This document shows positions 1 to 5,959 of a stretch of 6,739 bases of DNA, in pieces. The stretch's first letter is position 1, and each line of letters starts with the position of its first letter. Made by a program: the position numbers and the translations under genes. This stretch comes from Elusimicrobiota bacterium (lineage in GTDB: Bacteria > Elusimicrobiota > Elusimicrobia > UBA1565 > UBA9628): the NCBI GenBank assembly GCA_023249695.1, contig JAHFCD010000128.1, positions 1-6,739 on the forward strand. The letters run 5' to 3'. The notes under the pieces are model-generated. The model was not told the DNA's origin and did no database searches. It was given only the letters and a program-made list of their open reading frames with translations.

Positions 1-707
1 ACATCGACGTCATGGCGGGGCTGCCGGGCCAGTCCTTGGAGAGCTTCCGCGCGACCTTCGAGGAGGTCTTGAGCTGGCGGCCGGACACCATCCACATCAA
101 CCCGTTCGAGCCGACGCCCCTGACCCGCTTCAGCCAGCGCGGCGAACGCCACGGCGACCGGGCGCGGCGCCTCAGCGCGGCCATGCAGCTGTACGGCCGC
201 GTGCGGATGCAGGACGAAGGGTACGGCGCGCTCCCCTACGACGCGATGGCCCTGAAGCCCGAGGCCCGCAACCGTCAGCTGGAGGAGAGCGTCATCGAAG
301 GCAATTCCTTCCTGGGCCTCGGCTGCGGCGCGGTCTCCTGCGCCGGAGGTCGGCTGCGCTACGTCAACACGGGAAACCTCGAGTCCTATTGCCGCGCGGC
401 CGAAGCGGGGCGCCTGCCGACCCTCAAGAGCTGCGCGCTCGGCCCCCGGCAGGAGCGGATCAATTTCGTCCTCAATCACCTGTGGTACGGGCGGCTCGAC
501 GACCGCGACTTCAAGCGCGCGTTCGGCCGCTCGCTCCGAGCCAGCTTCGCGCCCGCGATCCGACACCTCGAGACGCTCGGGGTCTTGAAGCGCGAAGCCG
601 GGGCCTCCGCCTGGCGCGTGGAGAACCGGGGGCCGGCGGCCGATTTCGAGGTCCGCCGCGCCTTCTTCGAGGCCGGAGTCGTGCGCGCGCTGGCGGCGGC
701 GAAATGA
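1..707 (+). CDS. HemN-like radical SAM protein, C-terminal part (5' end outside window)
   Basis: The reading frame is open to the left edge (first full codon at position 3), so the N-terminal part of the radical SAM barrel, including the CxxxCxxC cluster motif, is missing; 234 residues are visible. They start with IDVMAGLPGQS, which matches the HemN-family motif 'D-hydrophobic-x-GLPGQT'. Next come HINPFEPTPLTRF (about 31-43), the GLGCGAVS block (about 105-112, corresponding to 'GLGpGAhS' of HemN/HemW relatives) and a HemN C-terminal-type helical region (about 150-195, RINFVLNHLWYGRLDDRDFKR then a winged-helix-like segment ending in LGVLKRE). HemN relatives include coproporphyrinogen dehydrogenases, HemW haem chaperones and many methylases or cyclases of natural products; without the N-terminus I cannot choose. 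The gene overlaps the next radical SAM gene by ATGA, which suggests translational coupling and a shared process rather than housekeeping haem synthesis. Family assignment is firm, function is not. Confidence 0.85.
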   Translation, partial: IDVMAGLPGQSLESFRATFEEVLSWRPDTIHINPFEPTPLTRFSQRGERHGDRARRLSAAMQLYGRVRMQDEGYGALPYDAMALKPEARNRQLEESVIEGNSFLGLGCGAVSCAGGRLRYVNTGNLESYCRAAEAGRLPTLKSCALGPRQERINFVLNHLWYGRLDDRDFKRAFGRSLRASFAPAIRHLETLGVLKREAGASAWRVENRGPAADFEVRRAFFEAGVVRALAAAK

Positions 708-1633
708 TCGAGCCCATCGCGCGCGTCAAGATCTCGCTGACCTCGGACTGCAACCTGCGCTGCGCGTACTGCGCCATCGACAAGGAACGAGGCGAGCGCG
801 CCGACGTCCCGGCGCTCATGGCCGCGCTCGCGCCGCTGCTGCGCGCCGGCGGGCGCGTCGCGCTGGTCGGCCTCTACGGAGGAGAGCCCATGGCCGACTA
901 TGCCGCCGTCTCGGCGATCATCGCCAAGGCTTCGCGCCTGGCCGGGCGCCTGGGCAAGGAGCTGCGGTTTTCGATGGCCACCAACGGCCTTCTGCTGGAG
1001 CGCCGGCACCTGCGGTTCCTGCGCTCCCGCGAGGTCGAGGTCTGCATCAGCGTCGACGGTCCGCGCCGCGACGAGCGCGCGTTCGCGGACGGACGCGGCT
1101 CCTTCGAGGCCGTGGCGGAGAAGCTCAAGCTCGTCTTCGCCGAGATGCCAGGGCGCAAGCTCACGGCGCTCCAGGGCGTGCATCCCGGCAACGCGGCCCG
1201 CTTCGAGGAGAACTTCCGGGCCGTGCTCGGCCTCGGCTTCACCAACGTGAACCTCGAGATGATCCAAGGCCCGCCCTGGAACGAGCAGGCGCGAGGCGCC
1301 TTCGTCCGCGGCTTCGGCGCGGCCCGGCGGATCCTCCTCTCCCGCGCGGCGTCCGCGTCGCCGATTTTCCTGCACTCGGTCAACCGCGCGCTCGCGGCCG
1401 CGGCCGGAACGGCGATCGCGCCCGCCGCCGAACTCCTGCCCTCGGGCGAGAGGTCCCCGGCGCCTTACCCTTTCGCGCACCTCGCCGCCGGGTCGCGCGC
1501 GTCTTTGGCCGCGGGCGCCCGCATGGTCGAATGCCGCGACCGGCTTTCCCGGCGCCTGGCCCAGGAGCTGCTATCGCGCCGAGGCGCGCGCGCTTACCGC
1601 GTCGAGGCCGCGCGCCGGGGCTTGTCGATATGA
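704..1633 (+). CDS. Radical SAM enzyme, anSME/peptide-maturase-like, without a full SPASM domain
   Basis: This 309-residue protein carries the [4Fe-4S]-binding motif CNLRCAYC (C16, C20, C23), the SAM-binding GGEP (59-62), a TNG strand (93-95) and SVDGP (116-120). These are hallmarks of radical SAM enzymes related to anaerobic sulfatase-maturating enzymes and RiPP maturases. Such enzymes reductively cleave S-adenosylmethionine to start radical chemistry, often on a peptide side chain. The start is the ATG overlapping the upstream stop (ATGA); there is no Shine-Dalgarno, so coupling to the preceding gene is likely. A longer in-frame opening back to 389 only shadows the upstream gene. Besides the cluster motif only C114 and C277 are present, so the usual multi-cysteine SPASM/twitch region with auxiliary clusters is absent; the C-terminal 80 residues are Ala/Arg-rich and less recognisable. 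The last 63 bases overlap the end of the convergent dioxygenase gene. Substrate unknown. Confidence 0.88.
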   Translation: MIEPIARVKISLTSDCNLRCAYCAIDKERGERADVPALMAALAPLLRAGGRVALVGLYGGEPMADYAAVSAIIAKASRLAGRLGKELRFSMATNGLLLERRHLRFLRSREVEVCISVDGPRRDERAFADGRGSFEAVAEKLKLVFAEMPGRKLTALQGVHPGNAARFEENFRAVLGLGFTNVNLEMIQGPPWNEQARGAFVRGFGAARRILLSRAASASPIFLHSVNRALAAAAGTAIAPAAELLPSGERSPAPYPFAHLAAGSRASLAAGARMVECRDRLSRRLAQELLSRRGARAYRVEAARRGLSI

Positions 1634-2215
1634 GAACGACAGGCTGTAGCGCGGGCCCGCGCTCTTCAGCGGCGTCACGGCGTGCAAAAAGCCCCGGTCG
1701 GAAGCGAAAAGGACCAGCCGGTTGAAAAGGGGCGCGACCGGCGCCGCGAGCGCCTTTTTCCGCGGCCCGTCGGTCAGCCGCAGCAGCCCGCCCTGGCGCC
1801 GCCGCCAATCGCGATTAAAATAGAGGACGCCTTGAATGCGGCGGCCTTCCGTCGCGTCGCTGTGAGGCGCGAGGTAATCCCCTTCGCCGAATCTCAAGAA
1901 CTCGAAGGCGAAGGGGGGCGAAACGCGTCCGCCGCCGAATGTTTTTTTCAGAAAAGAGAGAAACATTCGGGATCCCAGGACGCGGCGAAGCGAACGCAGC
2001 AGGGGCGTCCCTTCCCCAGGGTGCGCGGCCCAGACCCGGTACTCGGGACGATTTTTACGATGGTAGCCCAACGCCGGAAGGGCCGCCTCGCAATCCGCGA
2101 GAAATTCCTCGCCGAAGGCCGCGTCGACGAGGCAAGCCTTGAACCCGGGGGCGCGGACCAGCCAGCGCGCGTCGTCGAACGACTCCCGTCGGAGAAGCGG
2201 CATCGCTCTCATCAT
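1571..2215 (-). CDS. 2-oxoglutarate/Fe(II)-dependent dioxygenase, prolyl-4-hydroxylase type
   Basis: A protein of about 214 residues with the complete active-site signature of the 2OG-Fe(II) oxygenase superfamily: HSD at H118/D120, the distal histidine H178 in LHAVTP, and R189 in PRYSLSF, the expected 2-oxoglutarate salt-bridge arginine. Between them lie GVLYFNRDW, GGLLRL and FNRLVLF, which match the jelly-roll core of P4H/Ofd1-like hydroxylases ('YLN..W....GG.L', 'N.lvlF', 'H.V.P', 'R.S'). The family hydroxylates amino-acid side chains or small molecules using O2 and 2-oxoglutarate. I chose the first of two tandem ATGs (2215, 2212); ATG 2203 is an alternative, and none has a good Shine-Dalgarno. 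The frame stays open upstream to 2563, but that part is antisense to the TPR gene and is rejected. The core ends near 1625 and the last ~18 residues (Ala/Arg-rich) lie opposite the radical SAM gene tail. Divergent from the TPR/Cys-motif gene, so the two may be co-regulated; substrate unknown. Confidence 0.88.
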   Translation of the reverse strand: MMRAMPLLRRESFDDARWLVRAPGFKACLVDAAFGEEFLADCEAALPALGYHRKNRPEYRVWAAHPGEGTPLLRSLRRVLGSRMFLSFLKKTFGGGRVSPPFAFEFLRFGEGDYLAPHSDATEGRRIQGVLYFNRDWRRRQGGLLRLTDGPRKKALAAPVAPLFNRLVLFASDRGFLHAVTPLKSAGPRYSLSFSYRQAPARGLDAVSARASAR

Positions 2216-2242
2216 AACGCATTTTTGATATTCTCGAAAGAC
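2216..2242. promoter_or_regulatory. Short AT-rich divergent promoter region
   Basis: Only 27 bases separate the dioxygenase start (minus) from the TPR/Cys-motif gene start (plus). The spacer is clearly AT-richer than its surroundings (ATTTTTGATATT at 2221-2232). Imperfect -10 candidates exist on both strands: GATATT at 2227-2232 on the plus strand and TATCAA on the minus strand. Each lies about 9-10 bases from its start codon, so transcripts would have almost no 5' leader, which agrees with the lack of clear Shine-Dalgarno sequences. No convincing -35 box is seen for either, so this is a positional inference. Confidence 0.35.
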
Positions 2243-3355
2243 ATGCGGAAGACTGCCGACGCGGCTCAAGGGCTGGCCCGGAAAGGCCTCGCCTTGTTCG
2301 AGAGCGCCCGCTATGCCGAGGCGCTGCGGGCCTTCTCGAAAGCCTCGTCGCTGGAGCCGGGGCGCTGCGCCTGGACCTTGCTGAGCCAGGCGGCCTGCCA
2401 CATCGCCCTCGAGGCGCCGCTCAAGGCGCTCGCGGCGCTCGAGCGGCACGAGCATTTCCACCCCGGAACGAGCGAAAAGGCGGTGGGCGCGCTGCGCGGC
2501 GAAGCCCGGCGCCAGGCCGTCGCCGCCCGCCTCATGAGCCCCGCGCTCGCGCCTGGCCTGCACTGGAAGCCGGGCCTGCGGACCTCGCTGCGCCTGCAGG
2601 CCTTGGTGGAAAGGGCCACGAACATCTACGCGGAGATCGAGTACGCCACGGTCCGCGAGGGCCTGCGCGAGATCGGCTTCGTCAACCTGAGGCCCGCCGA
2701 TCCTCTCGTGAAAAGGCTCGAGCGCGACGGCCTCTCACTGCGGCGTCTGGTGCGCGTCAAGACGTACACGGGCTTCGCGCATCATCACGTCCCCGCGGCC
2801 GAAGGGGATCCGAATTCCTGGGAGCACACCGTCATCGGGCGCGATCCGCGGAGGCTCGACGAGGTTCATCGGCTCTTCCAACGCGGCTTGGACGGCCCCG
2901 GCCACGCGCGGCTCGGCGTCCTTCTCGGCTTTCCGCCCTGCTGCATCGCATTCTTCGGCCGGATCTGGTATGACCGCCAAATGTGGGATCCGATCTTCGA
3001 GGCGGGCCTCAATACCCGAGGCAAGCGGAGGGGACCGGTTCCCGGCGGCGCCCAGGTGACGGTCAGCGGGCATCCCTACTGCAACACCTTGCTGCGCTAC
3101 GCCGGCCTGAGGCTCGCGTCCTGGCTGCCCTGCTCACTGCGCTGCCCGGAGACCATCGCGCGCGCCCAGGCCTGGGTCGATCTCGGCCGGCGGATCGACG
3201 GCCGGGCGGTCGACTCTCTGCTTGAAGTCCTGGCGCTGCCCTTGACCTGGCGCTGCGCGGGGGGCGAGGCCCGCGTCGAGGCGGAAGGGTTCTTCGTGAA
3301 TGCGGCGTCCTATTGCCCGCCGGAAGTGAAGGTCGTGCGCTGGTCCGCGGGCTGA
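2243..3355 (+). CDS. TPR-containing protein with cysteine-rich domain (FPPCC ... HPYC ... PCSxxC; DUF483-like)
   Basis: A 370-residue, apparently cytoplasmic protein without signal peptide. Residues 5-70 form TPR-like helix pairs (ARKGLALFESARYAEALRAF, then KASSLEPG and a second pair). The C-terminal half has a striking cysteine pattern: GFPPCCIAFF (C233, C234), HPYC (H277, C280), PCSLRC (C297, C301), then C338 and C358. The 'G-[FY]-P-x-CC...F' and 'PCSxxC' motifs recall the uncharacterised DUF483 family; that link is from memory and needs a profile search. The conserved-looking Cys/His set suggests metal or Fe-S binding, or a redox centre. A further histidine-rich patch, AHHHVP (179-184), precedes WEHTVIGRD. 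Start: the ATG at 2243 places the TPR at the N-terminus with a weak GAAAG upstream; the open frame back to 1682 lies antisense to the dioxygenase and is discarded. Divergent from the dioxygenase and in the same direction as the radical SAM pair. Function unknown; a substrate-binding or maturation partner is plausible. Confidence 0.8.
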   Translation: MRKTADAAQGLARKGLALFESARYAEALRAFSKASSLEPGRCAWTLLSQAACHIALEAPLKALAALERHEHFHPGTSEKAVGALRGEARRQAVAARLMSPALAPGLHWKPGLRTSLRLQALVERATNIYAEIEYATVREGLREIGFVNLRPADPLVKRLERDGLSLRRLVRVKTYTGFAHHHVPAAEGDPNSWEHTVIGRDPRRLDEVHRLFQRGLDGPGHARLGVLLGFPPCCIAFFGRIWYDRQMWDPIFEAGLNTRGKRRGPVPGGAQVTVSGHPYCNTLLRYAGLRLASWLPCSLRCPETIARAQAWVDLGRRIDGRAVDSLLEVLALPLTWRCAGGEARVEAEGFFVNAASYCPPEVKVVRWSAG

Positions 3356-3360
3356 GCCCG

Positions 3361-4782
3361 CTACTCGAATTCCTTCAACGCGGCGACGGCCGCCGGCGTC
3401 CCGATCGCGCGCAAGGCGAGAAATCCTGAATCCGTCGTTCGGGTCGCGCCCGCGCGGTAGCGGCGAATGGCCTTGACCAGCTCTGGAATCGCCGGCTCGG
3501 CCTCCGCGCCCATCTTCTCCAGCGCTTCGCCGACCCGGTTGTAGGTGAACAGCCAATACTTCGGGTCGGTCTCCGCGAGAACGACCATCAGCGGGGCGGC
3601 CCCGTCTCGTCCCATCGCGGCGAGGACGGGAGCGACGGCCGACACGCCCCCGCAGCGGTCATGGGCCGCCTGCTTGGCGAGGTCCGGCGCCGCCGAGTGC
3701 AGGGACTTCACGCGCCGCGAAACGAGAGGCATCAATTCCTTGCAATGCTCCCCGCCGGCGATTTCGCGGGCGATCCAGGAATCGAACGCCGCCGGGTCGA
3801 CGGCTTCCGCCGCGCGGAGCGCCTCCGGAGCGCCTCGTCCGCCGTACGAGAGCAAGATAATGGCCTCAATGTCGGGAAGCGCCGCGCGCGCGCCGGGGCC
3901 CATCCGGGCGATCGCCGTCAACGCCAGTTTCGCGTCTTCCGATTTATCTTTTCGCCACGACTCGGCGGCCCACGCCCCCGCCGTCGGCGCCGCCGACGCC
4001 GCCGCGGGTCCGATGGCGCCCAGCGCCCGGACCGCCTGGCGGCGCTCCTCCGGAAAGTGCTCGAGCACGTCGAGCACGACGGGAAAGGCCTCCGCACCGT
4101 ACCGCAGAAACATCGCGTCCACCGGGCCCGGCAGAGCGTGGTACGCATCCCCGATCGACATGGCCGAGCGGTAGAGGCGGGCGCGCTGCTCCTTCGTCAG
4201 GCCCTCGATCCCGATGAGGATGATCGCCATCGCGGCGTCCGGATCCGGCGAGGAGGCAAGACGGGCATCGAGATCCGCGGTCGCGTCCTTCGCCCCGGGG
4301 CCGACCTCGCCGAGCGCTCTGACCGCATCCGCACTCTTTCCCGCGTCCTTAAGAAAGGCGCGCAAAGCGGGAACAGCCGGCGCGCCGATGGCCGAAAGGG
4401 CGGCCAGACCCCCGTAATAGTCCTCCAGGGGATTGCCGTCGTCGCCGTCATGATCACGGGCATGCTTGATCGCTTGCACCAAGGCGGGAATGGCCGGCGC
4501 CCCGTCGCTTCCGAGCCCGCCCAACGCAAGCTCGACGCGAGCGTTGTGATCCTCGTGACCGATGCCGTCCGGCCCTATGCGCAGAAATTGGGACGAGAGA
4601 GCGAGCGCCAACGCTTGCCGGTCGGGATGTCCCAGCCGGCCGGCCTCCGCGCGCGCCGGGGCGCGCACCGAGTCTTCGGCGGAGACGAGCCGGCCCGACA
4701 ATTCAGCCAGGCTCGAGCACTGCGCCTTGATCCCGCCCGCAGCGACCGCCGCCGCGATCACCGCCAAATGCCGGTATTTCAT
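3361..4782 (-). CDS. Exported HEAT-repeat protein
   Basis: A 473-residue protein with a signal peptide (MKYRHLAVIAAAVAAGGIKA, likely cleavage after A20). C22 follows, but the preceding residues K-A-Q do not form a lipobox, so a soluble periplasmic protein is more likely than a lipoprotein. About eight or nine HEAT/PBS-lyase-like helical repeats of the form 'aLg.iGp.A..A.P.L...i' run through the chain, roughly at 86-108, 126-146, 157-176, 225-242, 253-272, 288-312, 388-405, 422-440 and 456-472. HEAT solenoids serve as protein-binding scaffolds; no enzymatic motif is seen. Two starts are possible; ATG 4782 is preferred over 4788 because GGAG lies 7 bases before it but only 1 base before the other. 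It follows the LPP20-family gene by 44 bases on the same strand and is probably its operon partner. It ends 5 bases from the convergent TPR/Cys-motif gene. Confidence 0.82.
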   Translation of the reverse strand: MKYRHLAVIAAAVAAGGIKAQCSSLAELSGRLVSAEDSVRAPARAEAGRLGHPDRQALALALSSQFLRIGPDGIGHEDHNARVELALGGLGSDGAPAIPALVQAIKHARDHDGDDGNPLEDYYGGLAALSAIGAPAVPALRAFLKDAGKSADAVRALGEVGPGAKDATADLDARLASSPDPDAAMAIILIGIEGLTKEQRARLYRSAMSIGDAYHALPGPVDAMFLRYGAEAFPVVLDVLEHFPEERRQAVRALGAIGPAAASAAPTAGAWAAESWRKDKSEDAKLALTAIARMGPGARAALPDIEAIILLSYGGRGAPEALRAAEAVDPAAFDSWIAREIAGGEHCKELMPLVSRRVKSLHSAAPDLAKQAAHDRCGGVSAVAPVLAAMGRDGAAPLMVVLAETDPKYWLFTYNRVGEALEKMGAEAEPAIPELVKAIRRYRAGATRTTDSGFLALRAIGTPAAVAALKEFE

Positions 4783-4789
4783 GTTCATG

Positions 4790-4793
4790 CTCC
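4790..4793 (-). promoter_or_regulatory. Shine-Dalgarno GGAG of the HEAT-repeat gene
   Basis: On the minus strand GGAG sits 7 bases before the ATG at 4782 and 1 base before the in-frame ATG at 4788. The spacing therefore selects 4782 as the translation start, which also gives a compact signal peptide. Confidence 0.6.
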
Positions 4794-4826
4794 ATCAGGC
4801 CCATCCCGAGTCCGACTTGGACGGCG

Positions 4827-5825
4827 TCAGTCGTCGAGGAGGTCGCCCGACACGAGCACCTTGAAGACCCGCCCCGCCGCCTTCTCGGAGAGCTTGGCCA
4901 AGGTCTGGCCCACGGCGGACCGAGGGTCGCCCGACGCGTCGGTCCCGGCTTCCTCGAAGCGCGTGATCGCCTCGCCCGAGGCGCCGTAGCTCATCTTGAC
5001 CGCGAGCGAGCCTTCGGCCCGGAACCAGGTCAGGTTCTCGGCCCGCAGGTTGCGCCCCGAGCCGACGGCCTCGACCAGGACGTCGGGGGCGCGTCCGCCT
5101 TTTTCCGTCGCGCGCAGGCCGTAGGCGCTCAAGGCATCGATGAACCGGGTCGTCACGCGCGCCGCGTTGGTCCCCTGCACGTCCACCTGCACGGTCACGG
5201 CCGCGACGGCCTTGCGGGCGGAGGCCAAGGCCTCCGCGAAGGCCGCCGGAGCCTCGAGGCCCGTGCCGTCGGGATTGAGCAGACGGTAGTCGGCGTTGAA
5301 CCGCCGCCTGGACTTGCCGAGCCCGACGAGCCTCAGCGCGAGGCGAATACGGGTGAACTTGCCGTCGGTCTTCCCGAGGCGCTCGGAGAGTTCGGCGAAC
5401 TCCTTGTCGCCGGCCTCGATCTTGTCCTTGAAGACCTTCAGGCTGTGGCCGCGGTCGAGCACGGCCAGCGCGTAGTGGGTGCCCGCCTCGCCGCGCCCGT
5501 AGCGGGCGATCTCGACGCCTTCGATGACCTTGGCGGTGAAGGTCCGCACGTCGTCGGAGACGTCCTGGGAGTAGGACGACTTGACCCCGTCCGTCACTTC
5601 GCGGGCGCTGACCTGGGTCTCGGCCCGGACCTCGAGGCTGAAGATCTTCGCGATCTCGGCGCGCGCCTTGTCGGCGGCTTTTTCCTGGGTCGGCCCCTCG
5701 CCCACGCCCGTCAGAAAGGCGCCCTTCGGATACTCGGGACTGGTTCCGGAAACCCAGCCGGGGGGAGAGGGGGCCTGGGCGGAGGCGCCGACGGCGATGA
5801 TCGCGACGAGGGCCAAGGACCGCAT
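4827..5825 (-). CDS. Exported LPP20-family protein
   Basis: A 332-residue protein beginning with a short signal peptide (MRSLALVAIIAVGASAQA; cleavage after A16 or A18). It contains no cysteine, so unlike the Helicobacter LPP20 prototype it is not lipid-anchored. Residues 24-62 carry the LPP20 signature: W24, then P-x-YPKGAFLTGVGEG (30-44) and an amphipathic helix AADKARAEIAKIF, followed by TQVSAREV. The family is common in Gram-negative envelopes, has no defined biochemical activity, and often appears in outer-membrane or surface-assembly operons. The C-terminal ~120 residues (from VTVQVDVQG to the end) form a second alpha/beta segment that I cannot name. The start at 5825 is chosen for the signal peptide. 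The frame is open further up to 6047, but that stretch has weaker codon bias and holds inverted repeats. No Shine-Dalgarno precedes 5825, and a candidate -10 only 6 bases away suggests leaderless translation. The HEAT-repeat gene follows after 44 bases. Confidence 0.85.
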   Translation of the reverse strand: MRSLALVAIIAVGASAQAPSPPGWVSGTSPEYPKGAFLTGVGEGPTQEKAADKARAEIAKIFSLEVRAETQVSAREVTDGVKSSYSQDVSDDVRTFTAKVIEGVEIARYGRGEAGTHYALAVLDRGHSLKVFKDKIEAGDKEFAELSERLGKTDGKFTRIRLALRLVGLGKSRRRFNADYRLLNPDGTGLEAPAAFAEALASARKAVAAVTVQVDVQGTNAARVTTRFIDALSAYGLRATEKGGRAPDVLVEAVGSGRNLRAENLTWFRAEGSLAVKMSYGASGEAITRFEEAGTDASGDPRSAVGQTLAKLSEKAAGRVFKVLVSGDLLDD

Positions 5826-5831
5826 CGGACG

Positions 5832-5860
5832 AGTGTAGACGCTCCTCGCGCGGAAATCAA
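5832..5860 (-). promoter_or_regulatory. Candidate sigma-70-type promoter of the LPP20/HEAT operon
   Basis: On the minus strand TTGATT (5860-5855, 4 of 6 matches to the -35 consensus) is separated by exactly 17 bases from TACACT (5837-5832, 4 of 6 matches to the -10 consensus). Only 6 bases lie between the -10 and the ATG at 5825, so transcription would begin at or next to the start codon, which fits the missing Shine-Dalgarno. The matches are partial and could arise by chance; spacing and position are the main support. Confidence 0.4.
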
Positions 5861-5872
5861 GCCCATTGGGCT
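5860..5872. repeat. Palindrome AGCCCA-T-TGGGCT touching the -35 box
   Basis: Perfect 6-base arms around a single central base. Its edge coincides with the first base of the candidate -35 box of the LPP20 promoter, a position typical for a repressor or activator operator. No regulator is encoded nearby, so the operator role is inferred from position only. Confidence 0.35.
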
Positions 5873-5885
5873 CCAAGTTCATGGT

Positions 5886-5910
5886 GTTTTGAATCCGGGT
5901 GATTGAAAAC
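5886..5910. repeat. AT-rich imperfect inverted repeat
   Basis: Arms GTTTTGAATC (5886-5895) and GATTGAAAAC (5901-5910) pair at 9 of 10 positions (one G-G mismatch) around CGGGT. The element lies about 25 bases upstream of the candidate -35 box of the LPP20 gene. Length and symmetry suit a dimeric transcription-factor site; alternatively it is the downstream half of a terminator structure together with the adjacent GC hairpin. Confidence 0.4.
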
Positions 5911-5929
5911 CCTGGCGCCGCAGGCGCCA
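5906..5929 (-). terminator. Candidate rho-independent terminator of the acyltransferase transcript
   Basis: Read on the minus strand, TGGCGCC-TGC-GGCGCCA forms a perfect 7-base GC-rich stem with a 3-base loop (5913-5929), followed by GGG and then TTTT (5909-5906). It lies about 175 bases after the acyltransferase stop and before the LPP20 promoter, the expected place for a terminator. The T-run is short and offset by three bases from the stem, so confidence is modest. No T-run follows on the plus strand. Confidence 0.4.
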
Positions 5930-5959
5930 TGCCGTTCAAATAGAGATATCCTCGTTCGA

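Noticed and set aside
476..1480. 334-codon minus-strand open frame opposite the radical SAM genes
   Set aside because: Arg/Ala/Gly-rich composition with no family motif; it is the antisense of two clearly identified radical SAM genes, as expected in GC-rich DNA.
1..1633. STM4011/STM4012-type paired radical SAM operon
   Set aside because: The layout (HemN-like plus small radical SAM) is similar, but the N-terminal motif CNLRCAYC and its surroundings resemble anSME-type enzymes, and none of the other partner genes of that operon is visible.
1682..2242. In-frame N-terminal extension of the TPR/Cys-motif gene
   Set aside because: It lies antisense to the conserved core of the dioxygenase and has a non-protein-like sequence; the TPR begins right after ATG 2243.
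2216..2563. N-terminal extension of the dioxygenase up to an ATG at 2563
   Set aside because: It is antisense to the TPR coding region, and the extension looks like a shadow (Arg/Gln/Gly-rich) without dioxygenase motifs.
3982..3998. 17-base palindrome (8-base arms around a central C)
   Set aside because: It falls in alanine-rich coding sequence (repeated GCC/GGC codons) of the HEAT gene, where such symmetry arises from codon use.
4810..4822. Small inverted repeat GTCC/GGAC between the LPP20 and HEAT genes
   Set aside because: A 4-base stem without a T-run is too weak to be a terminator, and the two genes are probably co-transcribed.
3661..4989. 442-codon plus-strand open frame opposite the HEAT-repeat gene
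   Set aside because: Arg-rich low-complexity translation with no recognisable domain, while the opposite strand has a signal peptide and regular HEAT repeats.
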